From contig NZ_CP020373.1 in assembly GCF_003957745.1 (NCBI RefSeq), forward strand, positions 62,001 through 126,000: DNA of 64,000 bases, given 5' to 3'. The stretch comes from Shewanella khirikhana (GTDB lineage: Bacteria > Pseudomonadota > Gammaproteobacteria > Enterobacterales > Shewanellaceae). How positions within the stretch are numbered: position 1 is the stretch's first letter; each line of letters starts with the position of its first letter. Below, one piece after another: positions 25,044 to 34,662 of this stretch. The position numbers were made by a program, and so were the translations under genes. Under the pieces are notes generated by a model. The model ran no database searches, was not told the origin of the DNA, and saw only the letters and a program-made list of their open reading frames with translations.

Positions 25044-25520
25044 ATGACCCCAGCAATCAAGCAGGCCGAAAAGGCCGGTATTCCCTTTGACGTGTTTGAA
25101 TATGAGCACGACAGTCGCGCCGGGTCCTACGGTTTGGAAGCGGCAGACAAGCTTGGGCTGGCGCCCGAGAGTGTGTTTAAAACCCTGCTGGTGGCGCCGG
25201 ATGAAAAGTCTATGCCAATCGCCGTGGCACTGGTGCCTGTGGCCTGTCAGCTTAACCTTAAGCTCGCTGCCAAGGCATTGGGGCAAAAGAAGCTGGTGAT
25301 GGCAAGCCCGGCGCTGGCCGAGCGCTCCAGCGGTTATCTGGTGGGGGGCATCAGTCCGCTTGGGCAAAAGAAGGCCTTGCCGACCCTGATAGACAACAGT
25401 GCCGAGGCGCAGCCCCGTATTCATGTGAGTGCCGGCCGCCGCGGGCTGGAAATCTGCTTGGCGCCGGCCGCGCTTGCCAGGTTGTGCCGTGGCAGTTTTG
25501 TCGCCATCGCCAGCAGCTGA
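25044..25520 (+). CDS. ybaK: Cys-tRNA(Pro)/Cys-tRNA(Cys) deacylase YbaK
   Basis: This 158-residue protein has the YbaK/EbsC pattern: MTPAIKQAEKAGIPF, YGLEAADKLGL, VFKTLLV, the catalytic-lysine region LAAKALGQKKL and GYLVGGISPLGQKK. The enzyme hydrolyses mischarged Cys-tRNA(Pro). The ATG at 25044 gives the usual family length; the frame extends upstream to 24936 but without family similarity. Confidence 0.92.
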   Translation: MTPAIKQAEKAGIPFDVFEYEHDSRAGSYGLEAADKLGLAPESVFKTLLVAPDEKSMPIAVALVPVACQLNLKLAAKALGQKKLVMASPALAERSSGYLVGGISPLGQKKALPTLIDNSAEAQPRIHVSAGRRGLEICLAPAALARLCRGSFVAIASS

Positions 25521-25601
25521 GTGCAAGCCGCCGGCGCCATCAGCCGAGCACAGGCGACTGTGTTTGGGCATCCACAGGCATTGAAGCACAAGGAAGACTC
25601 C

Positions 25602-26921
25602 ATGAGATCAACGTTGGCCAAGCTGGCCGCCATTGCAGTGCCTCTGCTGCTGCACAGCAGCCTGGCAAGCGCCGCAAGCCCCAGGGTGAAGAACACAGTC
25701 GATCGGGCCGAAAGCCCGGATCGGGTGCGGGAGAATCTGGTGTTGCCGTACCTGTTCAGTACCGAAACCATGGGGCTGAATCTCGGTGTCGGCGGCATGA
25801 TAAAGGGCTGGCATCAGGATCAGATGACCCTGGGGGCCACCGCCTTTGGCGGCGATGTCAGCCGTGGCGTCTGGGCCGGGGTATTCAACTATCGGATTGA
25901 AGGCACCGAGCGCTGGTTCGCCAGTGCTCACGGGCTGTGGGCCTATTATCCGGATCAGCGCGCCTATGCCGGTGGCTCCATAGTGCCTGTGCCTGAGGGC
26001 ACGCCCATCCCCGGCAGCAACGAGTCGTCAAACAGCCAATACTTCGAGGCCGATGGCAATTCCAACTGGCTGGACATGCGGCTCGAATATGCCTTGCCCA
26101 TAGGTGCCACGGCAAACAGTGGCATGGTGAATTATCGGCTTAAGCAGGGGCTGCTTATCTCCGAGCCCAGCGGCGGTAAAGAATGGAACCCCATGACCAG
26201 CGGTGCCACCGTGGCCATGCTGAGGTATTTCTCGCGTTATCAAAGTTTTGAATTTGAAAAGCGCCAGCTGGATGGCGACTTTGGCGCGGTTGAGCTGGGG
26301 CTTTTGTACGACAACACCGACTTCGCGATAAACCCCAGCTACGGCAGTCGTCAGTGGTTGTCCTGGTCGACGGACCTTGGCTTTGTTGACTCAGATTTTG
26401 AATGGGACTTCTGGCAATTTTCTGCCAGCAAGTTTTTCTCCTTCGGCGAGTCGGATTACGCCCATCAGCGGGTGCTGGCACTGAATCTGTGGAGTGGCTA
26501 TTCCCCCAGTTGGGAGCTGGAAACCCTAAATGACGGCGCCCGCATTGTGCGCGGCGGCGCCCCCTACAACGAAGGAGCCACCCTTGGCGGCTTCACCCGG
26601 ATGCGCGGCTACGACCTGAACCGCTTCCACGATAAGGCCGCCCTGTATGCCAGCGCCGAGTACCGTTACACCCTGAAATACAATCCGCTGGCAGATGTAA
26701 ACTGGCTGCGGTTCCTGCGGCTGGACTGGTTCCAGCTGGTGGGCTTTGTCGAAGCAGGGCGGGTGGCGCCGGAATATAAGCTGAGCACCCTTACCGACGA
26801 GATGAAGTTTGACTATGGGGTGTCGCTCAGGGCCATGACTGCAGGGCTGGTGGTGCGCGCCGATTTGGCCAAGAGCGATGAAGGCACAAACCTGTGGCTG
26901 ATGGTGGATCATCCGTTCTAG
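25602..26921 (+). CDS. Outer-membrane beta-barrel protein (BamA/TamA-type surface antigen fold)
   Basis: The start at the ATG at 25602 has AAGGAAG upstream. A signal peptide (to about residue 24, ASA) is followed by a 16-strand-like barrel with alternating aromatic strands. GGFTRMRGYD near residue 328 is the conserved L6-type RGYD motif of Omp85-family barrels. There are no POTRA repeats: the 439 residues are only barrel plus a short N-terminus, so it is not BamA or TamA themselves. The C-terminal residue is Phe (MVDHPF), as expected for Bam-dependent assembly. Function unknown; similar proteins are sometimes patatin-barrel or stand-alone outer-membrane proteins. Confidence 0.8.
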   Translation: MRSTLAKLAAIAVPLLLHSSLASAASPRVKNTVDRAESPDRVRENLVLPYLFSTETMGLNLGVGGMIKGWHQDQMTLGATAFGGDVSRGVWAGVFNYRIEGTERWFASAHGLWAYYPDQRAYAGGSIVPVPEGTPIPGSNESSNSQYFEADGNSNWLDMRLEYALPIGATANSGMVNYRLKQGLLISEPSGGKEWNPMTSGATVAMLRYFSRYQSFEFEKRQLDGDFGAVELGLLYDNTDFAINPSYGSRQWLSWSTDLGFVDSDFEWDFWQFSASKFFSFGESDYAHQRVLALNLWSGYSPSWELETLNDGARIVRGGAPYNEGATLGGFTRMRGYDLNRFHDKAALYASAEYRYTLKYNPLADVNWLRFLRLDWFQLVGFVEAGRVAPEYKLSTLTDEMKFDYGVSLRAMTAGLVVRADLAKSDEGTNLWLMVDHPF

Positions 26922-27047
26922 GAAGGGAATACAGTCATTCGCTGCAATTTGGTCATTGGCTGCAAACAGTGCCTTGTATCTATCCACTTAAAGCTCATGC
27001 TGAGCAAGCAGGGGACTTACTCGCAGCTTCCCTGATTGCCAATAAAA

Positions 27048-27067
27048 AGGCCCGCAATCGCGGGCCT
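27048..27067. terminator. Bidirectional terminator between convergent genes
   Basis: AGGCCCGC pairs with GCGGGCCT around AATC. An A tract precedes it, giving a T tract on the minus strand for the collagenase gene. Confidence 0.8.
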
Positions 27068-27104
27068 ATTGCTGTCGGCGCGATGAAGCGCCGGGGTGTT
27101 GGGA

Positions 27105-30100
27105 TTATTGCAGATCCAGCTGCACAGTCACGCCACTGGTGCCAGCGTCGCCCTGAACCATAAAGTAGTACCAGCCGCTGCCTGGGTTGCTGACACTGAT
27201 GGATTCAGTGTTGCTGCCGCTGGTGGCGGAGATGGCCTGATAGTTGGACTCGGTTGGCCAGTAACCGCTGGCGCCGTACAGGCTGACATCACCGCTGCCG
27301 TGGGCTGAGTGCAGCGTCAGCTTGCTGGTGCCTTCGGGAACCCACACGTAGTAGTCGTTGCGGCCCTGATCGGCACACACGGCTTCACCCGGGGTGAGGG
27401 TGGTGTAGCTTACCGGGCTTTGGCTGGCACAGGCGTTGGTCAGGCTGCCTGGGGGGTTGCCACCGTTGTCGCCGCCATTATCGCCACCTGTGTCACCGCC
27501 GCTGCCAAGGGCAAGACGCAGGGTCACGCCGCTGTATTCGCTGTCGGTATTGACCGACAGATAACGCCAGCCGCGGTTAACAGTGACACTGATGCGCTCG
27601 TTGTTGCCACTGCCTTCGCTGCGGGCCTGAGCGTTACCGGCATCCGGCCAGCTGTCGGCATGGAAGTAGAGGTTGGCGTTGCCGCTGCCACCGGCGGTGC
27701 TGATGGTCACTTCGGTGTTGTCTTCTTCTACCCAGAAGTAGAAGCTGCTGCGACCACCGGCGATGCACTCATCCACGCCGAACTCGAGCTTGCCGTAGTC
27801 CCTGGTGGCTGCGCCGCAGTCGGCTGGTGGGGTACCGCCGCCATTGTCGCCACCGCCATTGTCACCGCCACCATTGTCGCCACCGCCCTGGGCAGGGTCG
27901 GGATCGGCCACCACTTCGGTGGTCGACAGCAGCAGATCCACGCCGCCAAAGTCGCCATCCAGGGTCAGGTAGTGCCAGTATTCGTTGGGGTTCAGGCGAA
28001 CCTTAATCACTTCATGGTTGCCGTTGCCGATACCATAGCCTTCGTTGTTTTCGCCGCTGGCCCAGCTGCCGGAGTTGAAGTAAATATCGGCATCGCCCCA
28101 GCCGCCGCCGATCTTGATCCAGATCTCGGCATCGCTGTGATCCACGTTGGCAAAGGCGAAGCTGGCACGGCCGTTCTGGGCGTCGATACATTCCATCGGC
28201 TGATCGATTTTGAGCTCAGCGTCCTTGGTGTAGCGGTAAGCTTCGTTGGTTACCTCACACGGGCTGTAGTCGGTGCTGATGCTGCTGCCCGGACCCGACC
28301 AGTTACCTGTGGTGCCACTGGCTTCGGCGGCGGTGTCATCCGGGCCCTTGTCGACTATGCCATCGTTGGCGGTGGACAGGCCACTGGTGAGCCAGCCGTA
28401 CCACTCGTTGTCGTAACGGGTGCCGATGTTGTCCATAAAGGCTTGATATTCGGTGTACTTGTCGTTGCGCAGGTAGTTAAGAATGGTGCGCACATCGTCG
28501 CGGTGGTTCTCAAACATAAAGCGCACCGCCAGATAACCCCAGCGGTAGATGCGGTCCTGACCCGACTCGTAGTTGTTTTTGAAGATGGTGGACAGCGCAT
28601 AGGCCTTGGTTTCGCCCATCTCGATGGCACGCAGGTTGGCATCGCGGTAGCTGATGTACTCCGCCAGACCTTCAACCCACCATACGGTGTTGGCCGACAT
28701 ACCACGGGCAAAGTCGCCGTGCAGGTTAAAGCGGCCGTCGAGGTAGTGCACGTATTCGTGTTGCAGGTTCCAGACGTGGAAGTCGGGGCGGCGCCACTCG
28801 GCTTCATAGGCGATAAAGCGCGCCTGATTTTTCAGCCCGGCAGGGGAGCCTTCCAGATACATGCCGCCGTTATTGGTGTCGATACCAAAGAAGGTGCCGG
28901 CGTAGGAGCCATAGTCTTCAGAGCTGTTGAAAATCACCAGTTCCAGATCGTCGTTGTTATCGTTGACCACTGGCTGGCGGCCGGTTTCCAGCATCTGGTG
29001 GAAGTAGCTTTCCTGACCTGTCAGCACGGTACAGGCCCAGTTGGCCTGATCCACATACAGCTGCTGGGCACGCATTTTCAGGGTGTCGGAACACTTGTGG
29101 TTAAAGCTTAAGGTTTCGGCTTCCAGTGTGGCCTTGAAACCACAAATGCCGTAGTCGTTACAGTTGGCGCGATCGTAATAATCGGCCATTTCGGCGGCGG
29201 CCATCCAAATGGTTTTGCTGGCGTCATTCTTGTTGCTGGAGCTGAGCACGGCTTTTACCAGGGTGCGTACCCGTGACTCCATTTGGGGGATGTAGTAAAG
29301 ACGCGACATTTCACGCACCGCGTTCACCAGCACGTATTCGGCATTGGTGCCAAGCAGGTTGCGATTGCGGCTCTGGAAGCCATTGAGGGCATCGAGGATG
29401 CTCTGGTCGCTGGCAAACAGGGTCTTCATTGGTTCGTCCCACTGGGCGCGGAACAGGGTAGTGAAGACGGCGTTGGCGGCGGCGTTCATGCCAAAGCTTG
29501 CCTGCCAGTTGGCGTTGTATTCGTTGAGCACCTTGATGGTGACCCAATTGAAGTGCGCCCCGAGTCCGGCCGAATCCACCAGGATCAGCGCTTCTTTGAG
29601 CACCCCGGCGTTGCTGTCGGCGGCAATCCAGGCATTGCTGTTGTTAAACAGGGTGGTCAGGCCGGTTTTGACATCATTGCCAAAGGCGCTGGAGTAAGCG
29701 GGCACTAACTCAGGGTTGTACCACTGCACGTAAAGACCGGCGCGCAGGAAGTAAATCAGTGATTCGATACCGCTGCTGTCTGTACCTGTGTAGCTGGCGG
29801 CGCGGCTGTTCACCCCTTGCATGACTGCACGCATGTTGCTTTCGGCAAACAGCGCAGTGGCATCGCTGCCTTTGAGGTTATACAGGCTGCTGACACAATC
29901 CGGCGCTGAGGCGGCCAGCTTGCTGACCAGGGCCGAGCCGGACAGGCCGATGAAGTTTTCACATTCGGCGGCAGCCATGGGGCCAGGCAGTCCGGGCATG
30001 CCCATTGGACCTTGTTTGCTGAGGGCTTTTTGCACCTCGGCTTGGTGCAGCTGGGTCAGGCCTGTGTGGCTTGCCAGGGCGACCGGGGCGGCGAACAGCC

Positions 30101-30131
30101 CCAGGGCAACGACCAGGGTATTGAGTTTCAT
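27105..30131 (-). CDS. Secreted M9 collagenase with three C-terminal PPC domains
   Basis: This 1008-residue exoenzyme has a signal peptide to about Ala20. It is followed by a short propeptide-like region containing four Gly-X-Y triplets (41-52), the collagenase activator/peptidase region and the zinc site HEYVH (458-462), with Glu487 in WWVEGLAEY as third ligand, typical of Vibrio-type microbial collagenases. The tail has three PPC domains (about 640-740, 773-875 and 900-1008) joined by GGGDN-repeat linkers. PPC domains help secretion and are often cleaved off. It should digest collagen or gelatin outside the cell. Confidence 0.92.
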   Translation of the reverse strand: MKLNTLVVALGLFAAPVALASHTGLTQLHQAEVQKALSKQGPMGMPGLPGPMAAAECENFIGLSGSALVSKLAASAPDCVSSLYNLKGSDATALFAESNMRAVMQGVNSRAASYTGTDSSGIESLIYFLRAGLYVQWYNPELVPAYSSAFGNDVKTGLTTLFNNSNAWIAADSNAGVLKEALILVDSAGLGAHFNWVTIKVLNEYNANWQASFGMNAAANAVFTTLFRAQWDEPMKTLFASDQSILDALNGFQSRNRNLLGTNAEYVLVNAVREMSRLYYIPQMESRVRTLVKAVLSSSNKNDASKTIWMAAAEMADYYDRANCNDYGICGFKATLEAETLSFNHKCSDTLKMRAQQLYVDQANWACTVLTGQESYFHQMLETGRQPVVNDNNDDLELVIFNSSEDYGSYAGTFFGIDTNNGGMYLEGSPAGLKNQARFIAYEAEWRRPDFHVWNLQHEYVHYLDGRFNLHGDFARGMSANTVWWVEGLAEYISYRDANLRAIEMGETKAYALSTIFKNNYESGQDRIYRWGYLAVRFMFENHRDDVRTILNYLRNDKYTEYQAFMDNIGTRYDNEWYGWLTSGLSTANDGIVDKGPDDTAAEASGTTGNWSGPGSSISTDYSPCEVTNEAYRYTKDAELKIDQPMECIDAQNGRASFAFANVDHSDAEIWIKIGGGWGDADIYFNSGSWASGENNEGYGIGNGNHEVIKVRLNPNEYWHYLTLDGDFGGVDLLLSTTEVVADPDPAQGGGDNGGGDNGGGDNGGGTPPADCGAATRDYGKLEFGVDECIAGGRSSFYFWVEEDNTEVTISTAGGSGNANLYFHADSWPDAGNAQARSEGSGNNERISVTVNRGWRYLSVNTDSEYSGVTLRLALGSGGDTGGDNGGDNGGNPPGSLTNACASQSPVSYTTLTPGEAVCADQGRNDYYVWVPEGTSKLTLHSAHGSGDVSLYGASGYWPTESNYQAISATSGSNTESISVSNPGSGWYYFMVQGDAGTSGVTVQLDLQ

Positions 30132-30463
30132 AATGACTCCAAGTAGTGAAATGTCTGCAGGGCAGATGCTTGTTATTGCCGGCGGTAAGGCACACCGGTC
30201 AGTTGTTAATCAGGTGTAACAATATAGTCACATAAATAAAATATACAATATATAAACTGTAGGGTTTTTATGCTTTCGAAAGGCGAAAGGGAGGTGATTT
30301 TTCAATAACAGAAACTAAAACAACAGGATAAAAACACTCCGTATGTGTAAATTTTATACTGTATGCCATTCATGTAAGCGCTCACCAAAAGGTTTCAGTC
30401 TTTCGTCCTTTCACTAAGCTGCTATGCTGGGAACAACTTTTGCTGGCTACTGGACCCTGCCCG
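30132..30463. other. Divergent promoter region of collagenase and quinone oxidoreductase genes
   Basis: AT-rich region of 332 bp. TGTAAGCGCTCACC (30373-30386) is an imperfect palindrome of LacI-family operator type, but I cannot assign a regulator. No gene. Confidence 0.4.
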
Positions 30464-31453
30464 ATGACATCTGTTTATACCCATGTTGATTTTGCATCTC
30501 CCGGTGCGCCGGAGGTGATGACACTGGTGCAAAGCCCCATGCCTGAACCCGCCGAGGGTGAAGTGCTGATCCGGGTGCGGGCAGCGGGGGTGAACGGTCC
30601 GGATCTGGCGCAAAGGCGCGGGGCTTATCCACCGCCGCCGGGGGCGTCGCCTGTGCTTGGATTGGAAGTGGCCGGCGAGATAGCTGCCCTCGGGAAGGAC
30701 GTCAGCCGCTGGCAGCTTGGTGACAAGGTGTGTGCCCTGGTGCCGGGCGGCGGCTATGGTGAGTATGTGCTTACCCCTGCGCTGCACTGCTTGCCGTTGC
30801 CGCAGGGGATGTCTATGGCACAGGCGGCGGCGCTGCCGGAAACCTTCTTTACCGTGTGGGGCAATCTGTTTATGCGGGCGGGGCTTAAATCGGGCGAGAC
30901 GCTGCTTATCCAGGGTGGCAGTGGTGGCATAGGCTCCACCGCCATCGTCCTTGCCAAAGCGCTGGGAAGCCGGGTACTGGTGACCTCCGGCAGTGAACAC
31001 AAGCGTGCCTATTGCCTGAGCCTTGGCGCTGACGACGCCTTTGATTATCGAGACGAGGCGCTGGTGGACAAGGTGCTGGCCGCCACCGATGGTCGCGGCG
31101 TGGACGTGGTTCTGGATATGGCGGGTGGCGCCATGATCAATACCAATTTGAAGCTGCTGGCCATGGATGGACGCATGGTGTCTGTGGCGATGCAGTCAGG
31201 CCCCCGGGCCGAGGTGGATATTTTCCGGCTGATGATGAAGCGCATCAGCTGGACCGGCTCGACCCTACGACCCCAGAGCATTGCCGCCAAGGCTGAGATT
31301 GCCCGGCAGCTCGAACAGCTGGTGTGGCCGCTGCTGGAAAAGGGGGAGTGCCGGGTGCCACTTTTTGGTGAATATCCGTTATCGGAGGTGGTGAAAGTGC
31401 ACGCGCTGATGGAGGCTGGAAGCCACAACGGAAAATTGGTACTTGTGCCTTGA
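30464..31453 (+). CDS. NAD(P)H:quinone oxidoreductase, zinc-free medium-chain dehydrogenase (PIG3-like)
   Basis: This 329-residue protein has the GroES-like N-domain (VRAAGVNGPDLAQRRGAYPPP), then the Rossmann NADPH loop GGSGGIGSTAIVLAKALG (about 152-169) and the C-terminal SWTGSTLRPQS stretch typical of the PIG3/TP53I3 quinone oxidoreductases. Zinc ligands are absent. It reduces quinones or alkenal-type substrates with NADPH. The start at the ATG at 30464 matches the family N-terminus; no strong Shine-Dalgarno sequence is seen. Confidence 0.9.
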   Translation: MTSVYTHVDFASPGAPEVMTLVQSPMPEPAEGEVLIRVRAAGVNGPDLAQRRGAYPPPPGASPVLGLEVAGEIAALGKDVSRWQLGDKVCALVPGGGYGEYVLTPALHCLPLPQGMSMAQAAALPETFFTVWGNLFMRAGLKSGETLLIQGGSGGIGSTAIVLAKALGSRVLVTSGSEHKRAYCLSLGADDAFDYRDEALVDKVLAATDGRGVDVVLDMAGGAMINTNLKLLAMDGRMVSVAMQSGPRAEVDIFRLMMKRISWTGSTLRPQSIAAKAEIARQLEQLVWPLLEKGECRVPLFGEYPLSEVVKVHALMEAGSHNGKLVLVP

Positions 31454-31701
31454 TATGGTGTTTTTTTTCGACTAAAGTCGGGATTGAACGGAAAAATGAA
31501 ATAAAGAGGTGAAAATTAAACGCAATATCTCAAAAAATTCGCTAATTTTGGCATTGATTCTCGGAAAGATTCTGTAAGAATACCCAACTTGAAACGTCCG
31601 AACTATTCGTACGATTTATCGCAGGGGTGGAGCGCTTCCCCGGCGAGTTTAAAAGACCGAAAACTCTTAGTGTATGTGTTGATTAAAAGGTATTGGCATA
31701 T

Positions 31702-32121
31702 ATGTATAACACGGCGAAGAAACAGGTTTGGTGGGGTGAGTTAAAGACGTCCCGTGGAACCGCCATCGTCATCCACGACAACCAGTTGCCCGAAGCCTCG
31801 GCTGGACGTATCTATCTCTATAACACTGAACGTAAAGCCATCGTTGAGTACGTAGAGGACATAGTGAAGCCCAACCTGCACGAGCTGGATGACGCAGCCC
31901 TCAAGGCCGCAGAAGGCAAATTTGGCAGCGAGTGGAAAGCGGCGCGTTCGGACTTTTTGGACAAGCAGCAGTCACGGATCAATCTGAATAATATGAAGGA
32001 CACTCCAGCCCCGGCCCGTAAAGCCAAGGCCGAAGCTGAGCCTGAATATGAAGATTTGAGCGGCGGTGGCAGCAGCAGCGACGATTTCAGCGACGACTGG
32101 TCAGACGATTTCGACGATTAA
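31702..32121 (+). CDS. Small conserved-looking protein with acidic tail, unknown function
   Basis: This 139-residue protein starts MYNTAKKQVWWGELKTSRG, with AAAAGG about 11 bases before the ATG; a TTG three codons upstream is too close to that site. The first 95 residues look like a compact domain (AIVIHDNQLPEASAGRIYLY). A KA/EP linker and a very acidic C-terminus (DDFSDDWSDDFDD) follow. No family recognised. The acidic tail resembles those of proteins that bind basic partners, but this is only a resemblance. Confidence 0.7.
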   Translation: MYNTAKKQVWWGELKTSRGTAIVIHDNQLPEASAGRIYLYNTERKAIVEYVEDIVKPNLHELDDAALKAAEGKFGSEWKAARSDFLDKQQSRINLNNMKDTPAPARKAKAEAEPEYEDLSGGGSSSDDFSDDWSDDFDD

Positions 32122-32203
32122 CACCGCCTTGCGGTAGCGCAGTCGGCCCATTCGGGCCGACGCGGACTTATTGCCTTCCCCCGGCTCTTTCAGAGCCTGT
32201 CTT

Positions 32204-33229
32204 TTATTCCGCAATATCAAACTGATAACGGCTGATGTGATGATAAATCTCACCCGGCTGCAGCCAGCCTTTGCCCAACATTGGCTGATTGGGCGAATCC
32301 GGGATCAGTTGCGGCTCCAGACACACCCCCTGATAGCGACCATAGATTTTGCCGCCACGGCCGGTTTCGCCGCCGAGGAAGTTGGCGCCATACAGCTGGA
32401 TGCCCGGCTGGTTGGTATAAAGCTGTAACTGGCGCCCAGACAATGGCGATGCCAGGGTTGCGGCAAGCGTCAGCTCGCTGTTATTGCCAAGCAGATAACA
32501 ATGGTCAAACCCCTGGGTGGCTGCCAGCGCGCTGTGGCTGCGACGACTGCCAAGGTTATCCAATTGACGCAGATCCAGCGCCGTGCCTTCGACCGGGTAG
32601 ACGCCGGTGGGGATGCCGGTTGGGTCCATTTCCAGATAGCTGTTGGCATGCATGGCAACCCTGTGGCTGGCGCAGTCGGCCTGGCCATCGAGATTGAAAT
32701 AGCTGTGCTGAGTCAGGCTCACCGGGCAGGCCTTGTCGGTGGCGGCCATGATTTCCACAAACAGGTTGTTACCCACCAGGCGGTAATCGAGTTGTACCGA
32801 GCAATTGCCGGGAAAACCCATGTCACCATCTGGGCTCTTAAGGCTCAGGCGCACCCCATCGGGTAGCAGACCAAGATCCCAGTTCTTGCGGTTGAAGCCT
32901 TCGTGACCGCCATGCAGGCAGTTGCCTGCTTGGTTTACATCTAGCTGGATTTGCTGGCCCTGATAGTCGAGTTTGCCCTTGGCGATGCGGTTGGCAAAAC
33001 GCCCGGCGATAGCGCCCAAATGGGCCTGCTGGATGAGGTAGTCTTCGGCGCTGTCGCAGCCCAGTACTATGTTGGCGCGTTCGCCATGGCGATCGGGGGT
33101 CCACAGAGAGCGGATAATGCCGCCCAGGCTCAGTACCTCAATGGCCAGTTGGCCATTGTCCAGCCGTACCCGCTCAATCTCGCCGCCCCTGGGATCCTGC
33201 CAGGGGTCGAGTACCGTATGACGCACCAT
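32204..33229 (-). CDS. galM: Aldose 1-epimerase (galactose mutarotase)
   Basis: This 341-residue enzyme has the GalM motifs: NRIAKGKL (Asn/Arg binding), GNCLHGGHEGFNRK with the catalytic-region His, LTQHSYFNLDGQ with the general-acid His, and CLEPQLIPDSPNQ with the catalytic Glu. It interconverts alpha and beta galactose. It lies 145 bp downstream of the broken galactokinase gene and could be cotranscribed with it. Confidence 0.93.
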   Translation of the reverse strand: MVRHTVLDPWQDPRGGEIERVRLDNGQLAIEVLSLGGIIRSLWTPDRHGERANIVLGCDSAEDYLIQQAHLGAIAGRFANRIAKGKLDYQGQQIQLDVNQAGNCLHGGHEGFNRKNWDLGLLPDGVRLSLKSPDGDMGFPGNCSVQLDYRLVGNNLFVEIMAATDKACPVSLTQHSYFNLDGQADCASHRVAMHANSYLEMDPTGIPTGVYPVEGTALDLRQLDNLGSRRSHSALAATQGFDHCYLLGNNSELTLAATLASPLSGRQLQLYTNQPGIQLYGANFLGGETGRGGKIYGRYQGVCLEPQLIPDSPNQPMLGKGWLQPGEIYHHISRYQFDIAE

Positions 33230-33374
33230 GAATTGCCTTCCTTATTCATTTAATTTCAACGCACTATAAACGAAAGTCCGGGAGGGCAACAGCGACTGCA
33301 TTCGTATGCTTTGACGGCACAAACGGCAACACAGATGCCGCACAGGCGTGCGGCCATGGCGGGGATGTATTTGC

Positions 33375-34522
33375 CTAGTTGTCGATGCGCCCGGCGCCAC
33401 CGCTGGCGGCGCACATGTAGAGCATGGGTTCCAGCCCGGTCAATTTGGGGTATTCGGATTCCACGGCCTGAATAACGGCATCGGTCAGGTCGTGTTCCAC
33501 CAGTGCCACCACGCTGCAGGCGTCGGTCATGCGCACGCCGCCGCGAGAACCTACGGCCTTGGCAATCACCTGCACCAGGGTTTCAATTTCGGGCACCATC
33601 AGCTCAAAATCGTCCCGCAGTGAAGCATGGGACTGCGCCATCAGCTCCGACAGACGCGCCACATCGCCCCGTTTCAGGGCGCGACCAGCGCTTTGGGTGC
33701 GGGCGTTTTCACTGATCACATGGCGTACCCGCTTGTGCAGGGTGGCGTCGAGGGAGCCTTGGGCGGCGTCCAGATCATGGGGTTCAAGATCCCGAAGGGA
33801 ATCCAGTCCGAAATAGTCGGCGGCAGCACGGCACTCTTCGGCGCGTTGGCGGTAGGTATCGTCCAGCAGTTTGGGATCCAGTGGCGAGTGCACAATCATC
33901 AGGCTCAGATCGTCCGGGATCAGCACGGCTTCAACATCCAGATCCAGACAGTCAATCAAGAGCGCTGAGTCGGGTTCGCCAAGGGCGCTGGTCATATGAT
34001 CCATGATGCCGCAGGCATACCCCTGGAATCGGCTTTCACCGCGCTGTGCCAGCTGGGCGATGGCCATGGGGAGAGGTGCAGTTGGCTGGTGTCGTTAATT
34101 GCGGTGCCAAAGGCAATCTCAAGGGCGCCGGAAGAGGAGAGCCCTGCGCCCATGGGCACAGAACTGACCACGGCCAAATCCAGCCCCTTGGGCTTAAGAC
34201 CTGCGTGGCCCAGCGCCTGGGTAAAGCTCTTAAGGTAGTTAACCCAGTCGCCACCGGCGGTCACTTCGCCTTCTTCGCCAAAGCTCCATTCGCCAAGCTC
34301 GCCGGCAAAGGCTTCGGTGATCACCCTGAATTTGTGGTCATCACGGCGCTTTACCGCGATAACTGTATGAAAATTAATGGCAGCCGGCAGCACAAAGCCG
34401 TCGTTGTAGTCGGTGTGTTCACCGATAAGATTGACCCGGCCCGGTGCCTGATAGCAGGCATCGGCCTTGGTTCCGAAGGTTTGGACAAACAGCTTGGTGG
34501 CGCGCTGCGCAGGGTTCGACAT
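33375..34522 (-). pseudogene. galK: Galactokinase, interrupted by one frameshift
   Basis: The 5' part (ATG at 34522) encodes the galactokinase signature GRVNLIGEHTDYNDGFVLPAA and the ATP site VPMGAGLSSSGALE, then reads out of frame after SQLHLSP. The 3' part resumes as MAIAQLAQRGESRFQGYACGIMD in another frame and runs to the normal end. On the minus strand the junction reads TCTCCCCATGG; one extra C in the CCCC run (34068-34071) restores a complete kinase of about 382 residues. Both halves are otherwise intact, so the lesion is recent, a sequencing error or a slippage site. Confidence 0.9.
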
Positions 34523-34634
34523 GCTCACTGATCCCACTGATAACCGGACGCCCCTCTGACGGCGGGGGCTTTTCTCCGTTATATCATGTCTGAAGGAGGT
34601 GGCAAACTGAGATTTTTGCGTGACGCGAACAAAG

Positions 34635-34660
34635 AAAACGCCGCGATTTTGCGGCGTTTT
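34635..34660 (-). terminator. Terminator of the Kef-type antiporter gene
   Basis: AAAACGCCGC pairs with GCGGCGTTTT around a 6-nt loop, just past the stop codon at 34663. Confidence 0.88.
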
Positions 34661-34662
34661 TA

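Noticed and set aside
27309..29111. 600-codon + strand open frame opposite the collagenase gene
   Set aside because: It is the antisense of a GC-rich gene. The minus strand has the signal peptide, HEYVH zinc site and PPC domains, while the + frame has only Val/Ala/Gly-rich sequence.
30373..30386. TGTAAGCGCTCACC as a defined LacI-family operator
   Set aside because: Only a partial palindrome with no adjacent regulator gene; too weak to list as a site of its own.
31469..31480. CGACT-AA-AGTCG hairpin after the quinone oxidoreductase gene as a terminator
   Set aside because: The T run precedes instead of follows the stem on the + strand, so it is not a convincing terminator.
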